NCBI RefSeq assembly: GCF_014844095.1
Contig: NZ_CP062163.1
Span: 1-64,000, forward strand
Origin: Brevibacillus sp. JNUCC-41
Lineage (GTDB): Bacteria > Bacillota > Bacilli > Bacillales > DSM-1321
Reading direction: 5' to 3'
DNA: 64,000 nt
Part shown: positions 43,319 through 54,181 of the stretch, one piece after another
How the letters are laid out: every line of letters starts with the position of its first letter
How positions within the stretch are numbered: the first letter of the stretch is position 1
Translations under genes and position numbers: made by a program
Notes under the pieces: model-generated
Told to the model about the DNA's origin: nothing
Database searches by the model: none
The model's input: the letters and a program-made list of their open reading frames with translations, nothing else

Positions 43319-43513
43319 TTACATACTGAAGCGGCGGTCATTTTCCTCAAACAAATCGTCCAATGAGCTTAAACTTCCATCTTCCTCGACCTGATGCGTA
43401 TTAATGAGCCCTTCGGATAGGGTCATTTCAATAAAGCAATTCCAACAATAATATTGATTTACACCAATCTTCCCGACATCTTTACTGCGGCAATTCGGAC
43501 ATTTAATTTCCAA
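43319..43513 (-). CDS. Small zinc-ribbon protein
   Basis: About 64 residues from TTG 43513, which has GAGG 8 bp upstream; longer readings overlap yrrD. CPNC near residue 4 and CWNC near 24 form a zinc ribbon, followed by an acidic tail (SLDDLFEENDRRF). It is coupled to yrrD. A DNA- or RNA-binding role is possible but unproven. Confidence 0.7.
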   Translation of the reverse strand: MEIKCPNCRSKDVGKIGVNQYYCWNCFIEMTLSEGLINTHQVEEDGSLSSLDDLFEENDRRFSM

Positions 43514-43523
43514 AATGGACACC

Positions 43524-43988
43524 TCACTGTTCATAAACTGAAACAATGATGGTATCCTTCCCTAATGCTGGCGGCTGTTTTGATTCTATCACTGTCGACT
43601 CAGAGAAAAACCCATCCGTTGTTTCATACGCTATAATCGTGCCCATTTTCTCCTTGAAATATACATCCTGCAGTAAACCAAGTTCTTCACCCATTTCTGA
43701 AAAGAGCATGCGTCCCAATAACTCGTCCTTCGATAGGCAAATGGAATCCGCAGGCACTTTACTTAAGGCAGAATCTTGTTGCCTGATCACGATCCCATCC
43801 GGACCGAATGAAGAAATGCCGTCAAGTTCCAAATGAAAAGCTCTTTTGAACAATGCTTGTTGATGAACGACCAACCCTGTTACTTGTCCCATTTCAGAAA
43901 TTGATAAATCGTGGACCGTGCCGATTCTTTCTCCTTTGATCGTAAAAACCGGCATTCCTTTCAATAAAGAAAACGTCCGCAAGGTCAT
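43524..43988 (-). CDS. yrrD: PRC-barrel domain protein YrrD
   Basis: About 154 residues from ATG 43988, preceded by AAAGGCGGG; a longer reading to 44114 extends into the dispersed repeat and is not credible. Two PRC-barrel-like halves, the first with LLKGMPVFTIKGERIGTVHDL and the second with RMLFSEMGEELGLLQDVYF. PRC-barrel proteins often bind RNA or photosynthetic and ribosome maturation complexes; the role of YrrD is unknown to me. Confidence 0.85.
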   Translation of the reverse strand: MTLRTFSLLKGMPVFTIKGERIGTVHDLSISEMGQVTGLVVHQQALFKRAFHLELDGISSFGPDGIVIRQQDSALSKVPADSICLSKDELLGRMLFSEMGEELGLLQDVYFKEKMGTIIAYETTDGFFSESTVIESKQPPALGKDTIIVSVYEQ

Positions 43989-44100
43989 CCCGCCTTTCCG
44001 AACATTTTTATTATCTCTTTCCTGCTGAAAATAGATGTGCTGAAAGGTTTTCCATTGTTGGTCCAACTTCCATAAATACAGGGAACAGACATAAAAAAAA

Positions 44101-44319
44101 GGCTGTTTTCGCATACTTTGCTGCTATTCACCAAGTAATGCGGTGTGGTTGATTTCCCCTCCATTGCTCGCTTTCCGCGGGGCGGGCGGTGAGCCTCCCC
44201 GGCGTGAACGCCTGTGGGGTCTCACCTGTCCCGCTGCTCCCGCAGGAGTCTCGCACTTCCGCTCCAATCAACCTTAAATCGTTTCGTTTTAAAAACAACA
44301 ATCTTTACGAAAAGAGCTT
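44101..44319. repeat. Dispersed intergenic repeat, copy 2 (about 219 bp)
   Basis: Differs from 35953 to 36168 by a few substitutions and a 3-bp length change near its left end (TGCTGCTATTCACC against TGTTGCTAACC) and by T/A changes in the centre. Same orientation. It separates the TPM gene terminator from the yrrD start. The central hairpins are conserved between copies. Confidence 0.9.
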
Positions 44320-44320
44320 A

Positions 44321-44343
44321 AAAAAAGACCGGTTTCCCGGTCA
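44321..44343 (-). terminator. Terminator of the TPM-domain gene
   Basis: On the minus strand GACCGG, GAAA loop, CCGGTC, then TTTTTTT. Confidence 0.85.
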
Positions 44344-44354
44344 GACCCACTGCT

Positions 44355-45125
44355 TTACCATCCTCTGCTGGCACCTCCGCCACCGGAACTTCCTCCTCCA
44401 CCGCCACGTGGACCACCGCTTCCGCCTCCACGGCCGCCGCCTCCGCGACTGATGAATATCAAAAGGATATTGATTAGTGTTTGAAGGAAAAATCCTTTAA
44501 AGAACTTGGCATCGAGGATGAATACAATGATGACAACGATGATAATCAGGAAAATCTGTAAACCTGATGGCTGAAAGTTTTCTGACTCGGGCTGTACGGA
44601 AAGATCTTGATAAAACTCGTCACCTAGGTTGTATTCTTTCGTGACATCGTTATACACGGCCTTATAAGTTTCCGTCAGGGCCACATCATATTTACCCTCT
44701 TTCAGCGCAGGGATAGCCACATCGTCCAAAATCTGTCCAGATTTTATATCGGTAATGGCCCCTTCCAAACCGTACCCCACTTCAATACGGATTTTCTGTT
44801 CTTCCATGGCCAGCACAATGAGGACTCCATTGTTCAGCTCGGCATCCCCAAGCTTGAATGATCTCAATGCCTCGACCGAGTACTCCTCGATCTCGGATCC
44901 TTCCATCGAATCAACCGTCAAAACGGAAATTTGTGCTTTTGTGGCATCATCCAATCGTTTCCCTAGTTCGATGAGTTCGGATTTTTCCTGTTCACTCAGG
45001 ACTCCGGCAAAGTCCTGAACATAAATATCCCCAATTGGTTCAGGAATGTTAGGTTGTGCTGCGGCCACGTTTGCTAAACTGAACGTGAGAATGAAGAATA
45101 GCGCAAACACAGCGAGTTTTTTCAT
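44355..45125 (-). CDS. TPM-domain membrane protein (YgcG family)
   Basis: A 256-residue protein: signal peptide 1 to 23 (ending ANVAAA), TPM domain at about 30 to 165 (VQDFAGVLSEQEKSELIELG, KAQISVLTVDSMEG, GYGLEGAITDIKSGQIL), a membrane segment near 190 to 228, and a Gly-rich tail ending GGGASRGW. The TPM domain faces outside. It is encoded 1 bp after a LemA gene; this pair is conserved across bacteria but its function is not settled. TPM domains in plants act on photosystem repair. Confidence 0.9.
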   Translation of the reverse strand: MKKLAVFALFFILTFSLANVAAAQPNIPEPIGDIYVQDFAGVLSEQEKSELIELGKRLDDATKAQISVLTVDSMEGSEIEEYSVEALRSFKLGDAELNNGVLIVLAMEEQKIRIEVGYGLEGAITDIKSGQILDDVAIPALKEGKYDVALTETYKAVYNDVTKEYNLGDEFYQDLSVQPESENFQPSGLQIFLIIIVVIIVFILDAKFFKGFFLQTLINILLIFISRGGGGRGGGSGGPRGGGGGSSGGGGASRGW

Positions 45126-45691
45126 TATTTATCGCTCCCGAAATCAACCTTTGGCGTTTCTTTTTCTTGATTGGTCACTTCAAAATATGGTTTGGCATCG
45201 AACCCGAACGCTCCTGCCATCATATTCTTCGGAAAGCGTTTAATCATTTTATTATAGTTGGTAACTTCATCATTATAGTCTTTTCGGGCTACAGTCAGCC
45301 GATTTTCCGTTCCTTCCAAACTATCCATGAGACCCTTGAAGTTCTCATTGGCCTTTAAATCCGGATAGTTCTCAACAACCACCAAAAGCCGGCTCAAGGC
45401 CCCGCTCAATTCTTGGTCGGCTGCAATTGCATCTTCAGTCGAATTGGCACCGGCCAGCTTCGAGCGTGCATCGCTCACCGCTTTAATGGCTTCCGTTTCA
45501 TGCGAAGCATAACCCTTCACCGTTTCCACAAGATTCGGAATCAAATCCGCTCTCCGTTTTAATTGGTTATCCACCTGTGACCATTTATTATCGACGTCTT
45601 CACTGGCACTTACAAGGCCGTTGTACGAAGATGCACCAAAGATGACCAATAAAACGACAACGACTATTCCTATTATCCAACCTTTTTTCAT
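45125..45691 (-). CDS. LemA family protein
   Basis: A 188-residue protein with an N-terminal membrane anchor (GWIIGIVVVVLLVIFGASSYN) and a helical LemA body: LVSASEDVDNKWSQVDNQLKRRADLIPNLVETVKGYA pattern and DLKANENFKGLMDSLEGTENRL. Paired with the TPM-domain gene. The biological role is unclear; in some bacteria the pair is tied to cell-envelope stress. Confidence 0.93.
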   Translation of the reverse strand: MKKGWIIGIVVVVLLVIFGASSYNGLVSASEDVDNKWSQVDNQLKRRADLIPNLVETVKGYASHETEAIKAVSDARSKLAGANSTEDAIAADQELSGALSRLLVVVENYPDLKANENFKGLMDSLEGTENRLTVARKDYNDEVTNYNKMIKRFPKNMMAGAFGFDAKPYFEVTNQEKETPKVDFGSDK

Positions 45692-45781
45692 CCAATCCCC
45701 CCTACTCTTTCACAAAAAAGTTATATTCTATAGTTCCACCAAAACTATGAATTTTAAACAAAATTCATCAAATAGAACCAG

Positions 45782-48208
45782 CTACATAAAATCATATGGC
45801 GTGACATTCTCCATACCGATCATCGGATCAGCATGCATGAGAATATCAAGATAACTTGATTGTTGATGTACCTCTTCCTTTTCCTGCGGCATTTCTTCTT
45901 CACTCAAAATCTCTTTCAGCTTTTCACGCAAAGTCGTTTTCCGGCGCATCTCATCATTCCGCTCGATCCCTAAACGGAATGCATCTTCTTCGCCACAAAG
46001 GATCAAGAAATTTTTACTGCGGGTAATCGCCGTATACAATAAATTACGGCGGAGCATCCGATAATAACTTTTCACTACAGGTAAAATGACAATGGGGAAT
46101 TCACTTCCCTGCGACTTATGGATGGAGCAGCAATAGGCATGTGTAATCTGGTTCAAGTCCTGTTTCGTATAAGTCACTTCGATGCCTTCGAATGATATGA
46201 TTACTTTATCGACATGATCGGTATTTTCTTTAGCGAACAAGATGGACACGATTTCACCCATATCGCCATTAAAGACCCCCTCCTCCGGTTGGTTCACCAG
46301 TTGAAGCACCTTATCTCCCGTTCTGTATATTACATCTCCGAATTTTATTTCCCGCCGCTTCTCATTCGCATTGCTATTGAACACTTCCTGAAGCATTTTA
46401 TTCAGGGCATCAATCCCGGCAGGCCCTCTATACATGGGAGCCAGCACCTGTATATCCTTGGCCGTGAAGCCTTTCGTCCTCGCATTGGCAACCACCTTCT
46501 CGATTACTTGGGGGATTTGACCAGTTTGGCAGCGAATGAACGATCGATCTTCTTGCTGTTTCGTGACATCATCCGGAAGCCTTCCTTTTTTGATTTCATG
46601 GGCCAATTCAATGATCGATGAGCCATCAGCTTGACGATAAATATGTTCCAGACTGACAGTCGGTACACAATTCGATGCAAGCAAATCCTTTAAAACCTGC
46701 CCAGGTCCAACAGATGGCAGCTGATCTTCATCACCAACCAATATCACTTGGACATTTTCCGGCAGAGCTTTAAACAATTGATGGGCCAGCCACGTATCCA
46801 CCATGGAAACCTCATCGATGATCACGATACGGCCATCCAGCTGATTATCCTCATCATGGGAAAAGCCTTCGCTCCCGTTCCACCCCAGCAAACGGTGAAT
46901 CGTAACAGCCGGGAGCCCAGTCGATTCGGCCATTCGTTTCGCTGCACGGCCAGTAGGGGCCGCAAGTACGAATGGAAATGGATCGCTTCCTTCTTTTTTA
47001 TAATCATTAATGTCCATGGATACACCATGCAGCTCTGCATATAGTTCAACGATGCCTTTGATGACTGTCGTCTTACCGGTACCAGGTCCGCCCGTCAAGA
47101 TTAACATGGGTGATTGCAGGGCTGTTTGGATCGCTTCCTTTTGGGCCGGTGCATAAGATACATCCAGCCGTTCTTCCAGCTCTCCAAGTGCCAGCAAGAA
47201 CTCCGATTCCGGGAACTGGTCCTCATACTCGGTTTGAGCAAGCAGCCTCTTGATGTTCATCACGATTCCCTTTTCCGAATAGAATAGCGAAGGCGGATAA
47301 ATTCGTTGATCCTCGACAACTATTTTTCCCTCTTGCGTCAATTCGATTATTTCCGAGGAAATGTTCGTAAACTCAATACGGTCCCGTTTATTTTCCTCCA
47401 GAAGACGTTTGACAGCCTCCAATAGCTGCTCGGCTTCTATGTAGATATTTCCGTCCTGAAGGCATTGTGATTCAAGCGTATACAAACACGCAGCCTTGAT
47501 TCGATCGGGATGGCTGCCGGAAATGCCCAGCTGATGCCCAAGCTCATCCGCCCTTCCAAAGCCAATCCCTTCAATATCCTCAACAAGCTTATACGGATTT
47601 CCCTGAACCATCGTGATTGTATCCTGCTTATACATTTGATATATCTTCATCGACAGCTGCGGACCGAAGCCATATTGATTCAGGGCAATCATCACCTGCT
47701 CCAGCCCTTGATGCTCGACCAATGTATCATAGAGACCCTTTGCCTTTTCCCCGGATAGCTTCGGGATGTCATCAAGTAGCGAAGGCTGAACCAGAATTTT
47801 TGAAATTGCCTTTTCACCCAGTGAATCAACAATGCTTTCAGCTGTTTTTTTCCCGATCCCCTTGAAAAGGTCACCGGATAAATAACTGACGATTCCTTCC
47901 TTGGATTGAGGCAGATCCTTACGAAAATGCTCTACATGGTATTGAAGGCCAAAACGCGGATGTTCCTTCATCGCCCCATAAAAAATATAGATCTCATCCT
48001 CATGCATCCTTGGAAAATAACCTGTTACGACCGCTTCCTTCTCTTCATAATTCAGATTCGTTTCATGCACGCGAATTCTTACAACCGAGTACATGTTTTC
48101 TTCATTATGAAAGATCGTCACTAAATGACTTCCTTTCATGAACATTTTCTCTTCTGAAAACAAATCCAACGAATCTTGCTGGCTCAACGCTTCTCCCCAC
48201 CTTTCCAT
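45782..48208 (-). CDS. recD2: ATP-dependent DNA helicase RecD2 (YrrC)
   Basis: An 808-residue SF1B helicase with the long N-terminal region of RecD2 type, including helix-hairpin-helix-like repeats (GIGKKTAESIVDSLG, GIGFGRADELGHQLG), Walker A LTGGPGTGKTTV near 355, Walker B IVIIDEVSMVD, DEDQLPSVGPG, and the C-terminal HKSQGSEFPIVILP and YTAITRSKN motifs. RecD2 moves 5' to 3' and acts in repair and replication fork maintenance in bacteria lacking RecBCD. The start lies 16 bp after the yrrB stop. Confidence 0.96.
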   Translation of the reverse strand: MERWGEALSQQDSLDLFSEEKMFMKGSHLVTIFHNEENMYSVVRIRVHETNLNYEEKEAVVTGYFPRMHEDEIYIFYGAMKEHPRFGLQYHVEHFRKDLPQSKEGIVSYLSGDLFKGIGKKTAESIVDSLGEKAISKILVQPSLLDDIPKLSGEKAKGLYDTLVEHQGLEQVMIALNQYGFGPQLSMKIYQMYKQDTITMVQGNPYKLVEDIEGIGFGRADELGHQLGISGSHPDRIKAACLYTLESQCLQDGNIYIEAEQLLEAVKRLLEENKRDRIEFTNISSEIIELTQEGKIVVEDQRIYPPSLFYSEKGIVMNIKRLLAQTEYEDQFPESEFLLALGELEERLDVSYAPAQKEAIQTALQSPMLILTGGPGTGKTTVIKGIVELYAELHGVSMDINDYKKEGSDPFPFVLAAPTGRAAKRMAESTGLPAVTIHRLLGWNGSEGFSHDEDNQLDGRIVIIDEVSMVDTWLAHQLFKALPENVQVILVGDEDQLPSVGPGQVLKDLLASNCVPTVSLEHIYRQADGSSIIELAHEIKKGRLPDDVTKQQEDRSFIRCQTGQIPQVIEKVVANARTKGFTAKDIQVLAPMYRGPAGIDALNKMLQEVFNSNANEKRREIKFGDVIYRTGDKVLQLVNQPEEGVFNGDMGEIVSILFAKENTDHVDKVIISFEGIEVTYTKQDLNQITHAYCCSIHKSQGSEFPIVILPVVKSYYRMLRRNLLYTAITRSKNFLILCGEEDAFRLGIERNDEMRRKTTLREKLKEILSEEEMPQEKEEVHQQSSYLDILMHADPMIGMENVTPYDFM

Positions 48209-48223
48209 GCATATGCCGTTTAT

Positions 48224-48895
48224 TTACTCAGCATTCATTTCTTCCATCAGTTTCTTTCCGTGCGCAGCAAGCATATGGTCTGGCTGTGCTTCCAAAGCCT
48301 TATCAAAATAACCCATCGCTGCTTGCGCATCCTCACGGTACCCTGCAAACGCAACCCCTAAATTATAATAAGCATCCGCATGGCCCGGATCCTGTTCCAC
48401 AACTAAATTCAGTTGATTGATCAATTCATCATACAATTCCGCATTGGCAAGACAAAGCGCATATTGGAATCTCGCATCAACGTCCTCGGGGCTCAGCTCC
48501 ACCGTTCTCTGTAAATAAGGCATTGCCAATTTCGGTTGATCTAACGCCATCAAGGTCAATCCAAGCATGAAGTAGGCATCGCTGTTATCCAGTCCCAAAC
48601 GGATTGCCTTTTCAAACATATCCTTCGCTTCGACCAGTTTAGAATCGGTTTCATAATATAAGTTTCCTAATGAATAGTAAGCCGCTGCTGCATTTTCATC
48701 CAGCTCAATCGCCTTTTTGTAAAACTTGACCGCTTTATCCGTTTCACCCACGGCAGTCAATACATTCCCAAAGTTTATGTAGGCAACAGGCTCATTCGGA
48801 TTTTCCTCGATCGCCTCATTAAAAACTTTCGCCGCTTCTTCGTATTTCCCTTGCTGCATAAATTCAATTCCTTGTTGATTATTATCCATATCCAT
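48224..48895 (-). CDS. yrrB: TPR-repeat protein YrrB
   Basis: A 223-residue protein made of about six tetratricopeptide repeats, for example AYINFGNVLTAVGETDKAVK, AYYSLGNLYYETDSKLVEAK and AYYNLGVAFAGYREDAQAAM. Such repeats mediate protein contacts. No signal peptide. It is between mnmA and recD2, as in B. subtilis. No partner is known to me. Confidence 0.9.
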   Translation of the reverse strand: MDMDNNQQGIEFMQQGKYEEAAKVFNEAIEENPNEPVAYINFGNVLTAVGETDKAVKFYKKAIELDENAAAAYYSLGNLYYETDSKLVEAKDMFEKAIRLGLDNSDAYFMLGLTLMALDQPKLAMPYLQRTVELSPEDVDARFQYALCLANAELYDELINQLNLVVEQDPGHADAYYNLGVAFAGYREDAQAAMGYFDKALEAQPDHMLAAHGKKLMEEMNAE

Positions 48896-48965
48896 TCACA
48901 CTCCATTTTTATATTAAAAAGTATAGCATAAGCCAGTGTCGAATTCAGGCGGTACACCCGCAATC

Positions 48966-49005
48966 CAAAAGAAGTCCCCAACCGCAAACACAGCTGGGGA
49001 CATGC
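48966..49005 (-). terminator. Terminator after mnmA
   Basis: On the minus strand GTCCCCA and TGGGGAC arms with a G/T-rich loop, followed by TTCTTTT. Confidence 0.75.
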
Positions 49006-49010
49006 TTATT

Positions 49011-50135
<1,125 letters not shown>

Positions 50136-50155
50136 TCATTTATTTAAAGCAGGAA

Positions 50156-51301
50156 TTATCTTCCCACTAATCTATTAACGATTTTCACGGTGGTTTCAGC
50201 CGCCTGCCTTACTTCCTCTTCCGTATTGTTCAGACCGAAGCTGAAACGAATCGAATTCTTCGTCCGCTCCGAATCTTTCCCGAACATCGCCACAAGCACA
50301 TGCGACGGATCGATTGACCCAGCAGTACAAGCGGATCCGCTCGATACAGCAACACCTGCCAAGTCCATATTGACGAGCATCGATTCCACATTCGTACCCG
50401 GAATACTGACATTCAGCAAATGCGGCAGCGACTGTTCCATAGATCCGTTAATTTCATATTGTACATCCGCCTCAGCAAAGACGGCAAGCAATACGTCTTT
50501 AAATCGCTTGTATTGCTCCTTTTTCTTTTCCATCGTGCTTTGTGCAATTGAAACAGCTTCTGAAAAACCGGCAATGGCCGGCACACTCTCCGTACCAGCA
50601 CGGCGCTTGCGTTCTTGTTCACCGCCATATAATTGCGGATTCAGCTTCAAACCTTCACGCATATAAAGAAAACCGATTCCTTTGGGACCGTTGATTTTAT
50701 GCGCGGATACACTCAGCAAATCCACTCCCAACTCGCGAACGTCGATAGAGATCAAACCATATGCCTGAACCGCATCCGTATGGAATATGGCTTGATGCCC
50801 CTTAAGCAGCTGTCCAATTTCAGCAATCGGCTGGATCGTTCCAACCTCATTATTGCCGAACATGACTGAAACCAAAATCGTGTCGTCCCGCAATGCCGCC
50901 CTTAAATCGGCAATTGAAATAAACCCCGCTTCATTCACAGGTAAATACGTGACCTCAAAGCCAGACTTCTCAAGGTATTGGCATGTATGCAAAACCGCAT
51001 GATGCTCGATCTCCGTCGTAATGATGTGCTTCCCTTTTTCTTTATAAGCATTCGCAACACCTATGATCGCCGTATTATCAGCCTCGGTTCCACCGCTCGT
51101 GAAAATGATTTCATTCCGCCCCGCACCGATGCTAGCCGCAATACTCGAACGCGCCTCATCCAAAACATGGCGCGCCTCCCGCCCGAAAGCATGAATGCTC
51201 GATGGATTTCCGAAGTCATGGCTCATGACTGTCATCATCCTATCGATCACCTTCGGATGCATCGGTGAAGTCGCAGCATGATCTAAATATATTCTGTCCA
51301 C
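50156..51301 (-). CDS. yrvO: Cysteine desulfurase YrvO
   Basis: A 381-residue PLP enzyme with a GTG start at 51301, preceded by GGAGGCGA. PLP site: LDHAATSPMHP, TSGGTEADN, HTDAVQAYG and the Lys in SAHKINGPKG. The persulfide Cys lies in SSGSACTAGS. In B. subtilis YrvO donates sulfur to MnmA for tRNA thiolation. It is next to mnmA and to the cysteine regulator cymR. Confidence 0.95.
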   Translation of the reverse strand: MDRIYLDHAATSPMHPKVIDRMMTVMSHDFGNPSSIHAFGREARHVLDEARSSIAASIGAGRNEIIFTSGGTEADNTAIIGVANAYKEKGKHIITTEIEHHAVLHTCQYLEKSGFEVTYLPVNEAGFISIADLRAALRDDTILVSVMFGNNEVGTIQPIAEIGQLLKGHQAIFHTDAVQAYGLISIDVRELGVDLLSVSAHKINGPKGIGFLYMREGLKLNPQLYGGEQERKRRAGTESVPAIAGFSEAVSIAQSTMEKKKEQYKRFKDVLLAVFAEADVQYEINGSMEQSLPHLLNVSIPGTNVESMLVNMDLAGVAVSSGSACTAGSIDPSHVLVAMFGKDSERTKNSIRFSFGLNNTEEEVRQAAETTVKIVNRLVGR

Positions 51302-51318
51302 TTTTTTGTCGCCTCCAT

Positions 51319-51350
51319 TAAAAAACGCAAGCGCCTACATAATAGGCGCA
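51319..51350 (-). terminator. Hairpin between cymR and yrvO
   Basis: On the minus strand GCGCCTA, TTATG, TAGGCGC, then TTGCGTTTTTT. It would end or attenuate cymR transcripts before yrvO. Confidence 0.75.
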
Positions 51351-51361
51351 TTGCTAATCAA

Positions 51362-51781
51362 TTAAATATAATACATATAAGAATCGATTTCACCCGTATC
51401 CTTGTAGCTCGCCAAATCCATAAGCGTCGTATTATCCAATACATCCTTCACGGCATCGCGAATCCTGATCCAAAGCTGGCGCTTAACAGGCTCCTCATCC
51501 TCAATTCCTTCAACAGGGGTAATCGGCCCTTCCAATACACGAATGACATCACCCGAAGTAATCTCCTGAGGATCTTTAGACAGGACATACCCGCCATACG
51601 CACCGCGGACACTCTTCACCAACCCCGCATTACGAAGCGGTGCAATCAATTGCTCCAAATAATGCTCCGACAGATTATGCGTCTGGGCAATCGATTTCAA
51701 ACTCTTCGGTCCTTCTCCATAATGTTTAGCAAGCTCGATCATGATCGTCAAACCATAACGGCCTTTAGTAGATATCTTCAT
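51362..51781 (-). CDS. cymR: Cysteine metabolism repressor CymR (Rrf2 family)
   Basis: About 139 residues from ATG 51781, with GAGGTG 7 bp upstream. Winged helix with MKISTKGRYGLTIMIELAKHY pattern, LSEHYLEQLIAPLRNAGLVKSVRG wing. The protein contains no Cys residue after the chosen start, so it lacks an iron-sulfur site, in line with CymR, which senses cysteine status through CysK. The single-gene order cymR-yrvO-mnmA matches B. subtilis. Confidence 0.93.
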   Translation of the reverse strand: MKISTKGRYGLTIMIELAKHYGEGPKSLKSIAQTHNLSEHYLEQLIAPLRNAGLVKSVRGAYGGYVLSKDPQEITSGDVIRVLEGPITPVEGIEDEEPVKRQLWIRIRDAVKDVLDNTTLMDLASYKDTGEIDSYMYYI

Positions 51782-52379
51782 ACATATACACCTCAAATTA
51801 TTTATCCGTTTCTAAATTCTTTTGAAATTATAGCATATTCCCGCCGGAAATGCATTCACCCGCCCTCCATTTGTCAAATTATCCTAATTGGAAAGGTAGG
51901 ATAAATCAAAAGAAAAGAATGGCATGCTTTCAAAAATTGAGGAATTAAATAACAAATAACGAAAACGATTATCGAATTTACCGATGGTCACATTCCTTAT
52001 ATCCCCAAGCCGCTAGAGAATGATAGAATTCCGATTACCGCCTCCGAACCGGAGTATTCTGCATTTTCCCTGGAGCAGCAATCAAGAAAGCGGATTTTCC
52101 GCACCTATTTGGACATTTCCCTTGTTGCTCACATTTCAGCACTTCATGACTTTCTATACCTTTTTAAACCTACCATTACAAACCAGCCCATTCCGGCCAG
52201 ACTAAAGGCAAAGTTTATCTATTAAATTCCCTCATCGAAGGATAGGTCGATTTATCTCCTTACAGCACAAATTAAATCCCCAAAGGAACTGCCATAATCG
52301 AATTCGCCTTCTTTTACAGCATAATCAGCGCATTTCCCCCATCAATTGTGATACCTTATATAAAAAGGAGAGGTGCGCA
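51782..52379. other. Intergenic region between cymR and rarA
   Basis: About 600 bp with divergent promoters expected at both ends. A plus-strand frame at 52020 to 52205 has no ribosome binding site. No repeat with another copy in this window and no RNA fold I could name. Confidence 0.4.
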
Positions 52380-53651
52380 ATGAATATAAAACCGCTTGCT
52401 TTCCGGATGCGGCCTCGGTCGATTGATGAGATCATCGGTCAGGAGCATCTGGTCGGTGAAGGAAAAATTATCGCGAGGATGGTGAAAGCCAAACAGCTTT
52501 CATCCATGATCCTGTATGGTCCGCCGGGAATTGGCAAGACATCGATTGCAAGTGCGATTGCCGGAAGCACGAAGTTTGCTTTCCGGACGCTGAACGCGGT
52601 GACCAATAATAAAAAGGATATGGAAATCGTGGCAGCGGAGGCTAAGATGTCCGGGAAAGTGATTCTGCTGCTCGATGAGGTTCATCGACTCGATAAGGCG
52701 AAGCAGGACTTCCTATTGCCTTATCTCGAAAACGGGATGATCACCTTGATCGGTGCAACAACCAGCAATCCCTATCATGCCATCAATCCGGCCATCAGAA
52801 GCCGGTGCCAGATTTTCGAGCTCAAATCATTGGATACCAATGATATAACCAAAGCCCTGGAACGGGCACTTCATGATGAAGAGCGGGGGCTTGGTGCGTA
52901 TAAAACCGATGTCACCCTTGATGCCCTCACCCATTTCGCGACCGCTTCGAACGGAGATGTCCGCAGTGCCCTTAACGCTCTTGAGCTCGCCGTCATTTCC
53001 ACCGAACCCAATGAATCCGGAACCATTCATATAGATCTGCAAATTGCCGAGGAATGCATGCAGAAAAAAAGCTTTTCACATGACAAGGATGGAGATGCCC
53101 ATTATGATGTACTGTCGGCATTCCAAAAATCAATTCGCGGCAGTGATGTGAATGCAGCCCTTCATTATTTGGGGCGCTTGGTCGAAGCCGGTGATCTTGT
53201 CAGCATTGCCCGCCGCTTGGTAGTCATCGCTTACGAGGACATAGCTCTTGCCAATCCGCAGGCTGGTCCTAGGGCCCTCGCTGCAGTCGAAGCCGCTGAA
53301 CGACTCGGTTTTCCCGAAGCCCGGATTCCACTTGCCAACTCAGTGATCGAGTTATGCCTATCACCTAAATCAAACACGGCCATTGTCGCAATTGATGCAG
53401 CGCTTTCCGACATACGCAGCGGCCATAGTGGAGATGTACCAGATCATCTTAAGGATGCCCATTACAAAGGAGCCACAGATCTCGGACGAGGCATCGACTA
53501 CCTTTATCCCCATAACTACGAGAATGGCTGGGTGAAGCAACAATACTTACCGGACAAACTGCGCAGCAAAAAATATTACAAACCGAAAAAGAGCGGGAAA
53601 TTTGAACAAGCCCTTGCCTCGGTCTACGAAAATATCGAGAAGAAAAAATAA
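52380..53651 (+). CDS. rarA: Replication-associated recombination protein RarA (YrvN)
   Basis: A 423-residue AAA+ ATPase of the MgsA/RarA/Wrnip1 family. It starts MNIKPLAFRMRPRSIDEIIGQEHLVGEG, Walker A YGPPGIGKTSIA near 50, Walker B ILLLDEVHRLDKAKQ, sensor 1 TTSNP and sensor 2 NGDVRSALNALE, then the tetramerisation domain with YEDIALANPQAGPRA. It acts at stalled replication forks. AAGGAGAGG precedes the ATG. It is divergent from cymR. Confidence 0.96.
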   Translation: MNIKPLAFRMRPRSIDEIIGQEHLVGEGKIIARMVKAKQLSSMILYGPPGIGKTSIASAIAGSTKFAFRTLNAVTNNKKDMEIVAAEAKMSGKVILLLDEVHRLDKAKQDFLLPYLENGMITLIGATTSNPYHAINPAIRSRCQIFELKSLDTNDITKALERALHDEERGLGAYKTDVTLDALTHFATASNGDVRSALNALELAVISTEPNESGTIHIDLQIAEECMQKKSFSHDKDGDAHYDVLSAFQKSIRGSDVNAALHYLGRLVEAGDLVSIARRLVVIAYEDIALANPQAGPRALAAVEAAERLGFPEARIPLANSVIELCLSPKSNTAIVAIDAALSDIRSGHSGDVPDHLKDAHYKGATDLGRGIDYLYPHNYENGWVKQQYLPDKLRSKKYYKPKKSGKFEQALASVYENIEKKK

Positions 53652-53683
53652 CTCCGGATCACTTCAGATCTGGAGTTTTTTTC
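53652..53683 (+). terminator. Terminator after rarA
   Basis: ACTCCGGATC and GATCTGGAGT arms (one mismatch) around a 5-bp loop, followed by TTTTTTT on the plus strand, immediately after the stop codon. Confidence 0.85.
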
Positions 53684-54181
53684 TGAAAAATGAAAACTTT
53701 TAACATGCCTTTTGACAAAAAACTCCTCCCCTTGAACATTCACCATCAATGATGCCAACTTTCGTACAGCTACATTCCATATCGGCACAGTCAAGATTTC
53801 TCCTTTTCGAACACCATTTCGAAACTTCCTTCTATTAAAATCCCGACTAGATGAATAATTCCAGAGAATTCTAGATATATTGACCAAGAAATTGGGAGAC
53901 CGTAAAAAACAACCTATATCCAAACAGTAAGCCATTGTGTCCAAATCATCCACAAGCAGTATGTACAACCGTCAGCCAAACGCTCCGGCCAGACCTTTAA
54001 CTCTTAGGCTAAATTCCATTTGAATCGCCTTGCTTGGCCAATCCTTCCCGGAAATTAATCCGCAATCTGTTAAGGTTTCATCAGCACGTACTTAGTAAGA
54101 GGATATGTCAATTACCGCTGCTAACGGCATGTCCCTTTCCATAAGAAGGCACAACAACTTCTAGTTGCTGTACCTGTGTAG
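53684..54181. other. Gene-free stretch
   Basis: About 500 bp without a credible gene. A 114-codon minus-strand frame overlaps the rarA end and terminator and lacks a start signal. I see no repeat or RNA. Confidence 0.4.

Noticed and set aside
52020..52205. 61-codon plus-strand frame between cymR and rarA
   Set aside because: No ribosome binding site and unnatural composition rich in Pro, Phe and Thr.
53624..53968. 114-codon minus-strand frame
   Set aside because: Overlaps the rarA end and its terminator, has no ribosome binding site and no recognisable domain.
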